From: Drosophila miranda
Taxonomy: Eukaryota > Arthropoda > Insecta > Diptera > Drosophilidae
Direction: 5' to 3'
DNA: 64,000 nt
Assembly (NCBI RefSeq): GCF_003369915.1
Contig: NC_046677.1
Coordinates: 24,198,913 to 24,262,912, forward strand
The position numbers and the translations under genes were made by a program. Below are positions 1-12,140 of the stretch, in pieces; position 1 is the first letter of the stretch, and every line of letters starts with the position of its first letter. The notes under the pieces were generated by a model. That model was given only the letters and a program-made list of their open reading frames with translations, searched no databases and was not told the DNA's origin.

Positions 1-2412
1 GCTGGTAAAAGCCAAACAAATGAGTTTTGGTCACAGGGAGAGCAGTGGTGGCGTATGCGTAATATTATTTGCTACTATTCTCGCTCGCTCTCGCTGTCGT
101 TCTGCTCTCAATTTGATTAGGTAACAAATAAGCCGCACAAGTGGCGGACCCCCCAAAACCAGCCGCAAATAAAACAACCAGAAACAAGAGGAAACATGGA
201 GCAATATGGCAGAAACATCGGTTTCAGTAACCGAAAGTTTTAATACCCTTACAGGTCGATCATTTCTGTGGAAGATCCAAGGGAGTGACTTTGAAAATAT
301 CCCATCAAATGATAGCTTTAAACCTTTACCAATATCTTCAATAAATTACTCTTTTTTCCCCTTTAATTTTAATATTTTTATTCCATTTTAAGCAGATAAT
401 TATTAATAAAATAAATAAATAAAAAATCTGTAAATAGCGAAACTTTCTGCCTGACAAACACCGCCCAAAAATAATACGCCCCCTGCCTCATAGAGTACCC
501 CCAAAAATTCTATATATAAAACATATTTTTGATTTATTTGAGCGTGTAAAAAAGGGACACAAGGACCCAGGGACACAGAAACACAGGAAACGAAGCCAAA
601 CAACAGAAGCGCCAAAAAGTTTCTCTTCTGGCGATTGTCGAGGACACAATTGTTGGGGCCTCCTGCCTGCTCCACCTACGATAATCCTGTTAAAATTTGT
701 TTGTTTCAATCGTGGGCGAAAAAGTTTTCAACACGACAAAGAGACAACTTTGGCAGGTTAACCAAACTCAAATCGATTTGGGAACACTAGTCTCGGGTTA
801 AGGAAAAGGAAATTGATTTCGTATGCCAGGAGACCGTCACGTACTCTGCTCCTCGGCTTCTCCCCGTTGGGGTGTGGCGGTGGGGGGGGGCGGCAATAAA
901 AGCACACAAGAAAATTCACAGCGAAAATGTTTCTTTGATTTGAAGCCAAAGCAAGCGATGGGCAAATTAACTGCGCTCCAAAGTTGCAGTTTTCCCAGCT
1001 TTTCCAGCTCCCTCTTTCACTCTGCTCTCTGCTCTCTTTCTCTCTCGCTTTTTATGGCTGACCATAAAATGTTTTCGCGCGAATTTTGTTAATTTTACTG
1101 AAGGGATGGATGGAATGGAATGGATCCCCTCTCTACACATAAATTTTCCTTACTACCGCGGGGTGTTTGCGTTTCCATTGTTTTTTGGGTGTTTTGCTGT
1201 AACTCATTTGAGCGGAAAGCATTGCAGATTTTTTTCCCCTCGAATTTTCCTTCTTTTTTTATGAGCAGTACATATAGATTACAAGGGGTATACGGTAGAT
1301 ATTCGAGGAAATATTCGACTGTATATATTTTAAAAATATTTTAACACTCTAGCACTTCTAGAAAGATTTTTATTTACTTGCAAAATGAACAAGAAGGGCT
1401 TTATTCCCCATTAAACGTTCTCTTTTCTTCCCCTCGAAAATCGAAAAACTTATTTCGGGATCAAATATTTCACTATAAAGTACCTCCCCATCGATTCACT
1501 TTTTCGCATATGTTCTCCCATATTTTTGTTTGGATAAAATGTTCTCGCCCCCAAGTGTTGCACACATGGCGTGTTGCACACTTGTAAATGCAATCGATGT
1601 GATTCAATTTGTTCGGACATTAGATTCGATTTATTAATTAATTTCGTTAGTGCCACACACTCGCACACTCGTAAAGCGAGGGAGAGTTTTCCCTCTCCCC
1701 TCTCCCCACTGTCCTCGCTGCGTGTTTTTTGGGGGGAAAAGATTTACCCGAATTTCCCGAAACTAAATGGGAAAACTGGGCCAGCGAGATGTGGCAAAAA
1801 TAAAATTACATTTTCGGATTCACATTCGAATTCAATGAAGAGCTCATAAAAACAATTATTTTCCAAGCCTCTAATTCAGATAATAATAAGGAGATAACTA
1901 GAGTTAATTATAAAACATACAATCTACATAATTGGCTCAATAGCTGTCGAATATTTGCAAAATTATGTGAATTATGGGAAATTACTGAAAATTTATTGCG
2001 GGTTTAAAGTATTTAATTGGATTTTTGGGGGTTGCAAAAATAGACACAAAAATGGTATCAAAATTCCTTTAAAATGTGGAATAAACATTTCATTACATTT
2101 ATTTGTTTAATTACTTTTTTTAGTTGTTAGAAAACTTTTCCAATGGCAGTGAGAAGGAAACTCATGAAACTAAGCCACAGTGGGAGAGAGAGACTCATTC
2201 AGGAGATCCACATATGTGGAAAAACTTATGTTCTTCCGTATTCTGGCCATAATAATTACATCGTATCCCACACAAGTATCCAATGGAAAGTACTCCAAAA
2301 AGAAAGAAGGAATCCCAACCCAAAAGCACTACAGACCTACTTAAGACAGAACTTAATAACTGGGCCACAACTGAGAGACCCTACTGTCCCAACTGTTTGG
2401 GTCTACGGACAA
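1..2412. other. AT-rich noncoding DNA, no gene seen
   Basis: I see no supported gene here. Reading frames are short, overlap on both strands and lack protein-like composition. The stretch holds homopolymer runs of A/T and G (a G run near 875-890), a CT/GAGA-like run at about 80-105 and CT-rich patches near 1010-1045 and 1680-1710. It could be intergenic or intronic sequence of a gene whose exons lie to the left; the sequence does not decide. Confidence 0.6.
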
Positions 2413-2519
2413 GGACTGGGACTGGGACTGGGACTGGGACTGGGACTGGGACTGGGACTGGGACTGGGACTGGGACTGGGACTGGGACTGGGACTGGTAC
2501 TGGGACTGGGACTGGGACT
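2413..2519. repeat. GGACTG hexamer microsatellite, about 18 units
   Basis: This is a near-perfect array of the 6-base unit GGACTG, interrupted once by GGTACTG. Because the unit is a multiple of three, every frame is open across it. The plus frames read Gly-Leu and Thr-Gly dipeptides and a minus frame reads Ser-Pro, which produces spurious long reading frames such as the one at 2143-2739. Confidence 0.97.
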
Positions 2520-4636
2520 CTGGTGTTTATTAAATATCTTCCTGGCCATCATTAGAGGGGGGAAATTGCTTGTAACACATTTAACCAACAGACAGACAGA
2601 GGGACACAGAGAGAGAGAGGGAGAGAGAGAGAGACACAAAGAGAAGCCGTGCAACAAATGTTGGTCTCGCACTCGAAAGTCATTAAGCTGTGCCGTGACT
2701 GCCTCTCGAGTTCAAACAATTATCTCTGGAGATGAATGATGAAACGTTCTCGTTTAGGGGAACTATTTTCTATTTTCCTTGTTATTAAAAACAAATTATT
2801 CAACTATTTCGCAGGCACTCGACACAGACACACACACAGACAATTTATGTAAATGATGGAAATGGTGGGAAATTACAGAGAAATTACAGAAACGCCATCG
2901 TTCACAGGAGGGAGAAAACTTTCCGCTAAAGTGCGGAAAAACTAATCAATCTTAATGCTCGCAAAACGAACAAACAAGCAACAAGCAACACACATTTGAT
3001 GTCATTAGAAAATGTTGCAGGTAAATGGAAGAATGCCACCGATCCCCCCCCATCCTTCCCCTTCTCCAACAACAAAAAAGAACAGAAACAGAAAGAAAAA
3101 TCGAGAGAAAATGCTACCAAAACTTTAAGAAAAGGCGTGGTAGTGGCAGTGGCAGCGACAGTGGGGGGAGTGGAATTTGACATTCGCGTTGCAAGTATTT
3201 TTGGGACGCTGCTTTCGTGATTGATGTCTCATCATTCAACTGGCAACAAAAAAGAGAAAAAGAAAGAAAATTCCGTATTTCCTTTCCTTTTTTTTTGCTG
3301 AGTAAAAGTCTTCCCTCCCTCCTTCCCCCTCATAAAGCTGTTTTTACAAATGTTTACAATGTTGCGTGATTTGCAATTGAATGGAAAAGCGAAGGAAAAG
3401 CGGTGAGGGGAAAATGGGGTAAATCTGCTGAAAGAAAAATTTGCTAAAATGGATCCTTAAAAGGTGAGACGTTTCCCCCGTTCGGGGGGCACTCTAAAAA
3501 TATCTTCAAATATTTCTAAATAAAAAAGAAAGGAGTTTTTCGTGAAAATTAAAACCGAAATTCGTTTCCCTTCAAATGACTTTCATTTGTTTTCCCTCGA
3601 ACCCCCCTACCGTACCCTTCTCTGAGACTGATTTCGCCCCTTAACCCACATATATTTTACAATCTCCCATCGATTACGTGTCATTTGGGCGGGGAAAATG
3701 TTTTGTAATCCAGTCAGATATTCTCTCCAAATTGTAACCTTGAAAGGACACACCAAAAGAAAATTTAAGCCCTTGCCAGAGAGATGGAGAGAGAAAGAGA
3801 ACTGCCTTCCCGCCTTAAATTCTCTTTCTCTCAAACGTTATATTTATTTATTTATTCGTGATTTTTTGTTGTCCATATTTTCTTTGTTGGAAACGAGAAA
3901 ACAAACCGAAAATTTCACACGCAAATCCCATAAATACAAGCAGCAGCTACCGTCGATGGCGTTGCCAAAATAAATTATCTGAAAGCGGTAGCACTGCCAC
4001 CCACCCATCGACACCCCCCCGTGGTATCCATAGATTCCACGGCTCTTCTGCTCATACAATTCCCGCAAACAAAACAAATACATGCTTCAACAAAAATTGG
4101 CATGCAACATCCGGTGGCGTCTGCGCTTAGAATTGCATCAACAGAAGGAAACGACAGCTCCATGGAGTCGCAGCATTGGATGCCCTTTAAAGGGAATCCT
4201 TTTCAAAGATTTTCAACCTTTTTTTGTAACCTTTTCATCCATTGAAATAAAGAGCGCTCTCTCCCCTTTTTCAGAGTGGCTTAGCAGGTGATTTTGAGTA
4301 ATTATGAAATAATTATTTATTTATTTTGGTCCTTCTCCTTCCTCTTTAATAATACAATACCCTCTGAGAGCGTATATCAAGTGCAAATGCAGGACCATCC
4401 TGAAAACAAATGTCGAATCGAATGTCAGAATATTGTTTTGCCTTTTTGGATCAGAGCGGAGGAGGCACAAGAGCAGGAGCAGCAGGATTCGAGTGGAACA
4501 GGACAGGACAGGACAGGATCCTAGCCGGCTTTTGTGTGTAAGCCAAAATGCATGTCAATGAAGAATATTTTTGGCGGGCAATATGCAAACATGAAACAAA
4601 AATGAATTTTCTATAAATAAAAGACCAAGGGACGAG

Positions 4637-4642
<6 letters not shown>

Positions 4643-4669
<27 letters not shown>
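4643..4669. repeat. (AG)n microsatellite
   Basis: Uninterrupted AG dinucleotide run of about 13 units, flanked by purine-rich sequence continuing to about 4715. Confidence 0.95.
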
Positions 4670-5329
4670 TGTTCAATGGGAAAGGGAGAGATAGATTTCC
4701 GAGGGAAAGAGAGAGATTTTCGGTGGAAAGACACTTCCAAAATAGGGGAAAAGCCAGTGAGGATTTTTGAAAATTTTTATGCATTTGTCATGAGTTTTTT
4801 TTGCTTGTATTATTTTATTTTGGGCGTTGAATGCAATTAGTAGGTGTGGCCCATCGGTCTGGACAGGAGATGGAATAGTTTATGGAAGGATAAATGATTT
4901 AGAAGTTGTGTGCATAAAGCAGCAGCGAATAAACAATCAAAGATCCACAGAAAAACACATTTGCATTTCCCTCCCCGCCCCAAACAAAGTTCTCGACTCT
5001 AGAAGTCACATAAAATACATTTTAAACACACATTTTGTATCACATTTAATTACAATATCAAAAGCAGCCACTAGAAAACCCCATTCAGAGGAGTCCGAGC
5101 GAGAGGAGCAGCAGCAGATGGGGAAAAAATACTACAGGACCAGCTATTTTTTTGACAGTTTGAGCAGTTTTTAGATACAAAACAGAGACTGAAAAGAAAT
5201 GGGGGGCGAGGGGGAATTTTTGTGGCAAACAAAGCAAAATACGAGGACTCACATTTGTGACCTGATTTCTGGCCTTATCAATGCAATGCTTTTTCTTGTT
5301 TGTGGTTTCTGCTGTTGTGGCAGTCACAT

Positions 5330-5368
5330 GACAGGACGGGACAGAACGGGACAGGACAGGACAGGACC
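5330..5368. repeat. GGACA pentamer repeat
   Basis: Imperfect GGACA/GGGACA pentamer array. A second short array of the same pentamer sits at 4497-4518, about 800 bp away, so the word has expanded twice locally. Confidence 0.85.
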
Positions 5369-7090
5369 TGGCTCCTTGGTTGCAATCTGCAACACAATCT
5401 CTGCTCAACAACGGAAAAATGAAGTTATTGGAAATGACTGTCAAGCAAAACGGCCATACACACAATCACAGGTCGCAGGACCTCTCTCTCCTTTTCTGCC
5501 CAGCCATACAAAATGTTTGGCATCTTTGGATTTCCTTTCTTCCTTTCGCCAGGCGCCATTCTTGGGATTGCCACAGCCACAGCCACAGCCACATGGCAGC
5601 AGGACTTTTTACTCCGTCTCGGTATCGGTAGAAGGAGGAGGGGTGCAGGATGGGGTGCAGGAGGAGTAGCGTGTCGATAATCAGACGTCAGCCATATAAA
5701 ATTCAGAGCTTTACTATTCCTGGCAGCTCTTCTGCTTGTCGTTGGACACTTCCCAGGATATGGGCCAGGCATCGGCATCGGCATCGGTAGGGCGTTTTGT
5801 TTGTGTTTCTGGGACTTGGAATTGAATTTGTGGGAATTGAGTTTTGGTTAGAGAATGAATGGGGCTTTGAGTAGCTGCCATATGATGTGAGAATTTTGTA
5901 TTAGGTGCTCGAAAAGGTGACTAAAAGGGTTCCTGCAATGTTTAATGGTGGAACTTCCAAGGTGGATCGGTATTCCAATCAGATATATTTAATATCCTAG
6001 CAAAAAAATATCTTCAGAAATCCACTCAATCGAAATTGCTTTCATTTCCATTCTATTTCTCGTTAATCCTTTCATATTACTTTCACTCATTGTCCATTAA
6101 ATCCCCATTAACAGCCGCAATTATATTACGAGTATCCTGTCGTGCCCTTTGTACCCGTTTTGGCCCCATCATCTTTAATAATGTTTAATTGATTTTGATC
6201 AATGAAAATAGCCGTTTACATCGATTCAAACAAATGGCGAAACGGGGAACAAGGCCTGAAATAATATTTAATTAATTAATAACATATTGACAATGAATGA
6301 AGCAATTAACACACAGCTTTGATTATAGCGACAGCTCTATTGATTATTACGAGAAATCGAGATAAGCCTTTCCCACTATGAATATTGAGTGTATTGAATA
6401 TCGAGTGTCTATTGTTTATTCATTTATTATTTCATTTCATTTCATTTTGAATTCGATTCGTTTTTTTTTTATTCCGCCATTTATTCGCGCATTCGGTGCA
6501 TTAATGGGCAATTAATTTTTTATTTGTCAAACCAAATGCCAATTGAAGCGTAAACATTTCAATGGATTCCAATTCCCCCCCGCCCTACCCTTCACTCACA
6601 CACACATACGCATACAAACCCCCGTCGCCCAACCCTTCACTCATACTCACATACACATACACACAGGTGGAGCCGAGCCGCATTTTGTCCTTCATAAAAA
6701 ATTATGGACAGTGTAGGATTTCGAGATACCCTTGATTTCCAGTCAAAAGACTCTTTCATATCCTTCCTTTCATATCATATCCTTCGAACCGAAACTGCAG
6801 ACGATACGCACAAAACGATTTCCAATAAGAGCACAAATTTTAGACTTATTAATTTAAGGTGAGGCACTAGGGGGCGGAGGTTCGTGTTAACACACCAAAC
6901 AGGAGAGAGTCAGATCAGCACCATTGGGTGCGCCTCACCCTGTCACGAACTTCACTTGAAACGAGAGCACTCATTCCTTTTTGATTCTCTTCTTCCCTGC
7001 CTCCCGCTACACCAAAGCAATGGGAGTGGGAAAGGGACACGTGATCAAACGAAAAAAAAAACGAGACATGGGATAAACATATTTTCAATT

Positions 7091-8312
7091 TTTACACCAG
7101 AAAAAAAAGCATTTATGCCAAATAATATGTTTTTCTAAATTATATTAAAAATATGAAACACATATATGTACATATATCACACATTGCTGCACTTTTCTTT
7201 AGTAGATCTGCATTTTTGCCGCCATTCTGCCTTTATTGCGCCCCCGCCCTTTTTTGCCCGTTGGACTTTTCACCATTTTCCCGATTTTCACGGATAGAAA
7301 CGCGGAGCTGACTTACGAACGCGCGCTTTGCCGACGGTAAAATGAAAGTGAGAGCGGTGCCAATGCGTTTATTCTTTGATCTCCTGCTCCTCTTCCTATT
7401 TGCTCTCTCTCGCACTCGCTCTCCAGCTACATACTTTTGCGAAAACGAAAAACGAAACGAAAAAACGGACGAGACAACGAAACCTTTTTGATTTCCCACA
7501 TGAAAAAAAAGAATTTTTGCAAAAAAATAAATGGCTATCCACATATATTTCACATAATTAAAGTTTATACACATTTATCACAAATCGCTGCACTTTTCCC
7601 TCGCTGAGCTGCATTTTTGTCGCCATTTCGCCATTTTCTGCGCCTTCGCCCTTGATCAAAAACTTTTCTTGCACTAAAACACATTTATTTGTACATTTAT
7701 ACATTTTCCGAATTTTCTAGAATTTAGACGCGGAGCTGACTTACGAACGCGTTCTTTGATCGACGGTAAATTAAAAGTGAGAGCGCTGCCAATGCGTTTA
7801 TTCTTTGATCTCCTGCTTCTTTTCCTGATGGCTCTCTCTCTCTCTCTAACTCGCTCTCCAGCTTCTTTTGCGAAAACGAAATGAAAAAGGGAAATAACGG
7901 AACGACAGAACATTTTTTGTTTTACACATGAAAAAAATTAATTTATGCCAAATAATATGTTTTCTCCATATGCATATATAAAATATATGAAACACATACA
8001 TATATTACACATTGCTGCACTTTTCCTTCGTGGATCTGCATGTTTGCCGCCATTTTGCCTCTTCTGTGCCCCCGTCTTTGAAAAAACACATTTTCTTGCA
8101 TTCAAACTCTTATTCTTGCATTTATATTTAATCATAGCACTAAACTTCACTGAACACACCTGCGCGACATTTTTCCCTTTAGATTTTTCACCATTTTCCG
8201 GATTTTCACGGATTGAAACGCGGAGCTGATTTGCGAACGCACGCTTTGACCGGCTGAAAAAATGAAAGTGAGAGCGGCGCAAATGCGTTCATTCTTTGAT
8301 CTTCTGCTCGCT
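7091..8312. repeat. three-copy tandem repeat, unit about 400-430 bp
   Basis: Three diverged head-to-tail copies are visible. The 5' anchor, a GCTGCACTTTTC-type word, is at about 7184, 7583 and 8012. A GC-richer core containing ACGCGGAGCTGA, then GAGAGCGGTGCC-like, ATGCGTTTATTC and TTTGATCT words, is at about 7291-7396, 7719-7825 and 8204-8310. Copies 2 and 3 share an internal segment (TTCTTGCA plus AT-rich sequence) missing from copy 1. Each copy opens with an AT-rich part reading like ATTTATGCCAAATAATATG. There is no coding potential. It could be a local satellite or tandemly duplicated promoter-like DNA; I do not recognise the family. Confidence 0.88.
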
Positions 8313-9830
8313 CTCCCTCGCGATGAAATTATGCAAGGTGGCCCTCTAACTCTTTTTCCCCTCTTATGTTACGCTCAGCGCTACTGAGAACGTTTGACGT
8401 TTGTACTGAGAAATGTAAGACATGAAAAGAGAGCGCGATGCGACTCTCGGACTCTCGGACCACCTTGTCTAATTGCTTCATGCTCCTTGTCTTCTTCCTC
8501 TGCTACTGCAAAAGAGATCAAAGTTTGGGAGTGGGAGTGCGATGGTGAGACTGGTGGGAGAGTTACAGTGAGCGGTGTAGGTGCAGCGCACGGTGAAATT
8601 GAGATCTCTTTGCATTAGCAGAGGATGGAGATGAGGAGTAGAGAAAAGCGTTAGCAACTGAGTGGGAGAGATGGCAATTAGGGAGCGTAGCAGGAGAGCA
8701 TAGAATGAGCGCATTTGCATCGAACGTATGTTGCTGTGGCTACCTGTTGGTGTGAGTGGAATGGAGAGGATGTGAAGCGGATGTATTGATAGAGAAGGGG
8801 TCAAAGTCAAACTGAAACTGCATGTACATAGAACGTAATGTAGAAGTAGAATTCCATGTAGAAAACATAGAAATTGCAATATTTTCGTAAAATATTAACA
8901 AAATTCAATGAATAATAGTTAATAATCAAGAAAAAATATTCAAAAATTCCCAAAACGGATCTAAAACTCCATTAAAGTACAAAAATTCTCTTTCAAAAGT
9001 TAACCTTCAACCAAAATTCAATGTACCGCAATAAAGGAGAATATAAAAAAAAAAACAGTCATTAAATAATTATACAACAATAAAAAAATAAAGCCCTGCA
9101 GCACCTGGCCTCGTCTGAAGTGCTAAATTGCATTACATTTTTGCTTAATCAAATGTCAGAATGGCGGAACGGGGGAATGGGCGGCGGTTCGGGGGGAATC
9201 GCATTTAAAATTGCATCAATATGCAGTCAGATGGGTTTTTACATATATATGAAACAATATTTAAATTAATAATGCACACCGGGACGCACCGGATCGAATC
9301 AGGTAATCTACATATGCATATAGCATGCACCCCCCCCACGCCCCGCCCACCCACACGCTTATCGGATGATGTATTTTATAAAACAAGATATATTTTACAT
9401 GTATATATTATAGATTTTCCCCGAGATTTTCACTTCCGTTTGGTTTTCCACTGCCGTGTGTGCAACATTTTCTCCCTTGCTGGTTTTTTTTTGCCGATTT
9501 TCTGTTCATTAATGAATTAATTGTTCCACCGGATATTTCAAACATTTTAGATTTGTGGTTTTTAATTTCCTGCAAAATAAACGGCCAATGATTTCATATA
9601 ACCTACACTACTGCACTCGTACATCCCGTTACAACCACCACACGCTTTCTGCTCGTTTCGTTTTGGGGGAAAATCAAATGAAATTTCATATAAATGTAAA
9701 CATTTTGTGGTAATTTTGGTTTTTCCAGCCTGACTTTATGGACAGAGAGCGACAGAGGGAGAGCAGGGAGTGGACTCTGCAGAAATGTTGTGACAATGGT
9801 TGGCCAGGGCTGCCAAATGACTGACAGAAT

Positions 9831-9858
9831 GTGTGTCTGTGTGTGTGTGTGTGTGTTT
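9831..9858. repeat. (GT)n microsatellite
   Basis: GT dinucleotide run with one TCTG interruption. Confidence 0.93.
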
Positions 9859-11293
9859 GTTTAGTGGTTAAATTAGACTAAGTGCAGTCAGCAAATGTCA
9901 GTTTTTCGGGCTGCATTTTTACGATCTGTCGGGGAGCAAAACTTTTTGCACTAATAGAAATTATAAATTCGTGCATATGCTAAAAGTGGTTCTCTCTCTT
10001 TTTTGAGATACTAGCAGGTCTATGCCAAATGGAAAAGCCCAAGTGGAGATGAAACAACAAAGAAACGTGGATACCCTGGAATTCTTGGGGATTTCTTATT
10101 GGTAGGGAAACTAGAAAGTAACTTGAGAGCTCCTATGGTTCTATTTCTATAAATTCTTCCCTTTACAAAGGCTTTTGTTCCCTCTCTTCACACCTTTAGC
10201 TCTCTCCCAGTGAGACTCGTATCCCTTGTACTTCCCATCCCCGAAGCACACCTTGGATCGGGTTTCCCACTAGTTTTTTCTGGTTTATTTGTGATTTTGG
10301 CCATCTATAAATTCTGAAAAATTGTATCAACTAATTAAATGCCTTCTCAAGGATCAAATTCCTTAAATACGCTAAACGAAAATACATTAAATAAGGAAAA
10401 ATTCCTACATTTATACGCTTTAACTGTTCGTTGATTAGTCAATCTGTTGGACAAAACAGATGAGCATTTTTAAACTTAATGGATTCCATCAAAAATCTTG
10501 AATTTTTCTGTAAAACACAGACCAGAGTAAGCTTTTAGGAATCGGTGAGGGATCTACTAGGGATTTAACCCTTAAACGAATTTAAATCCTCATTAAACAT
10601 TCGGAGAGTTCTTCATTCAATCCGTTGTAAAACTTTCGATTGCCAGTTATTTTCATTTCATTTAATGGCAACGTTTTTAAAGTTTCAATCGTTGCTGGAG
10701 CGGACAACCCTTTTATTCGCCTTGATTTCTCCGTTGATTTACCTTCTTCAGGTCAGATGATTTCGTTAAGCCGCTCACAGCCCGCCCAACTAGTTGGCAA
10801 TTCCTTAAAGATTTTCAAGGAAACTTGGCAGGCAGACCGCACTCCACCCCCCCTTCTATGGGTGGTGGCCATTGCGGGCATCCCGAAGTTGTTTGTTTGC
10901 CATGTGCAGCGGGCCCACAAAACATATTTCCGTTTCATTTACTGGCCAACAAAAATAAAGCGAAACCAGAGACTGGAAACTGGAAACTGGTAAAAGGCGA
11001 GAGGGGAAAATCGCTGGCCAAAAAATACCAGAAGAAAACACAACTCCATAAACTGGTCTCGACCCCGGCTCGGCGGAGAGTACGAGAGCAGAAATTGCTT
11101 GTAACCTATTTGGCAGCCAAATTTCATCATCGAAGCCCAAAAATTTGCTCGACCACAAAAATGTGCGCTCCGAACTTTCTTTTTAGTCCTGTTTTGTGTC
11201 CTTCGTGCTGTCACAGAACGTTTGCCCGTCGTCCTGCCTGGGTCCTGGAGCCGCCTGTTGGCTGGCTACTTCATTTTCTGGTCGCTCTCTGGC

Positions 11294-11325
11294 CAGGGCC
11301 AGGGCAGGGCAGGGCAGGGCAGGGC
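11294..11325. repeat. AGGGC pentamer repeat
   Basis: About six units of AGGGC, with the first unit carrying an extra C. Confidence 0.93.
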
Positions 11326-11597
11326 GTCGTTAGCAAGCGCCAGCAAACCTAAAAGGGCCGCTATCCTGCAGAATTCTTGGCACCCGGCATCCCTACTATC
11401 CCCACCACTATCACCCTCACAGGCTCTAGCGGCGTCGCATTCATGGGCCCGACAAGATAAACAGCATTTTAGGCAAAGGTCTTGCAGTGTTCAGAGTCCT
11501 GCCCAGGACTATTTCTAGGGCTGTTTTTTTTGTTTGTCTTTTTCTTGGAATACTCTTACAGAGGGTACAATGAAGCCCTGGATCTCCACTGAAATTT

Positions 11598-12140
11598 ATA
11601 TCGATTCATTTATACATCGATATCGATATCATATACGATTTTTGCGAGGGAAATGTTACTGCTTTGAAAATATTTCTCCACCGAATGGGAAAATGGCAAT
11701 CACGCCTCAGAGCCGAATGCCGTGTTACTGCTCATCCTGCTCACCAAGATTGATATCGATATCGAAACGATAAGTCGATAAGAAAAACGATAATTACGAT
11801 GGCTTCACGCTGTATATAATGATAAATAAAATGTTCTGTATAGCTTACACAAGATCGATAACGAAAAGTAATGATCAATCGATAACAAATACTATCGATA
11901 ACCGATTTATCGATTTTTATATACTACAAATAAATCAGATTTTCTATATATGTAGCTCACACAAGATCACAAGGTCACAATAATCGATAGCGATAAATAT
12001 AAATAGCTCCATCCTACTATCGATATGATAACGGTGTTCTTAATAAGTCATGCAAGATCGATATCAGTTTAACAACAATAATTCGATAAAAAAAAACGAT
12101 AACTGCTTTCCATAGCTTCCGAAAGTTCAATCGATAAACG
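11598..12140. promoter_or_regulatory. dense CGATA/DRE cluster (candidate BEAF-32/DREF site)
   Basis: About twenty CGATA or TATCG words fall within roughly 540 bp on both strands. Four are perfect palindromic TATCGATA sites, at 11621-11628, 11754-11761, 11893-11900 and 12018-12025. In Drosophila, TATCGATA is bound by DREF, and clustered CGATA words are the target of the boundary factor BEAF-32. The spacing is irregular, so this is not a clean satellite. No housekeeping gene start is visible next to it, which fits a boundary element or a lost promoter better than an active promoter. Function is inferred from motif content only. Confidence 0.55.

Larger units (their letters stand above)
2520..7090. 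other. gene-poor region with simple repeats
   Basis: No gene is supported. Simple repeats include GA runs near 2606-2640, an (AG)n tract at 4643-4669, GGACA pentamers at 4497-4518 and 5330-5368, and a CCACAG run at 5570-5593. The part from about 6090 to 6540 is rich in TTAATTAATTAAT-type and TGATCAAT-type words, as expected of homeodomain-binding sequence, and could be an enhancer. That is inference only. Confidence 0.5.
8313..11560. other. gene-poor region, no gene seen
   Basis: Frames here are short and low in complexity. A (GT)n run lies at 9831-9858 and an AGGGC pentamer run at 11294-11325. The 133-codon minus frame at 8478-8879 is Ser/Leu/Pro-rich, lacks a recognisable domain and is probably chance. 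The 175-codon plus frame at 10825-11352 is likewise composition-driven. Confidence 0.5.

Noticed and set aside
2413..2519. Possible CRISPR-like array
   Set aside because: Uniform 6-base units with no spacers in eukaryotic DNA.
2143..2739. 198-codon plus frame with Gly-Leu repeats
   Set aside because: Kept open by the GGACTG microsatellite; flanking parts have no domain.
8478..8879. 133-codon minus frame
   Set aside because: Leu/Ser/Pro-biased composition from pyrimidine-rich DNA, no domain or splice context.
9280..9310. GGATCGAATC string resembling a tRNA T-loop
   Set aside because: No acceptor stem, D-loop or anticodon arm can be built around it.
10825..11352. 175-codon plus frame
   Set aside because: Overlaps several equally long frames on both strands; no recognisable domain; ends in an AGGGC repeat.
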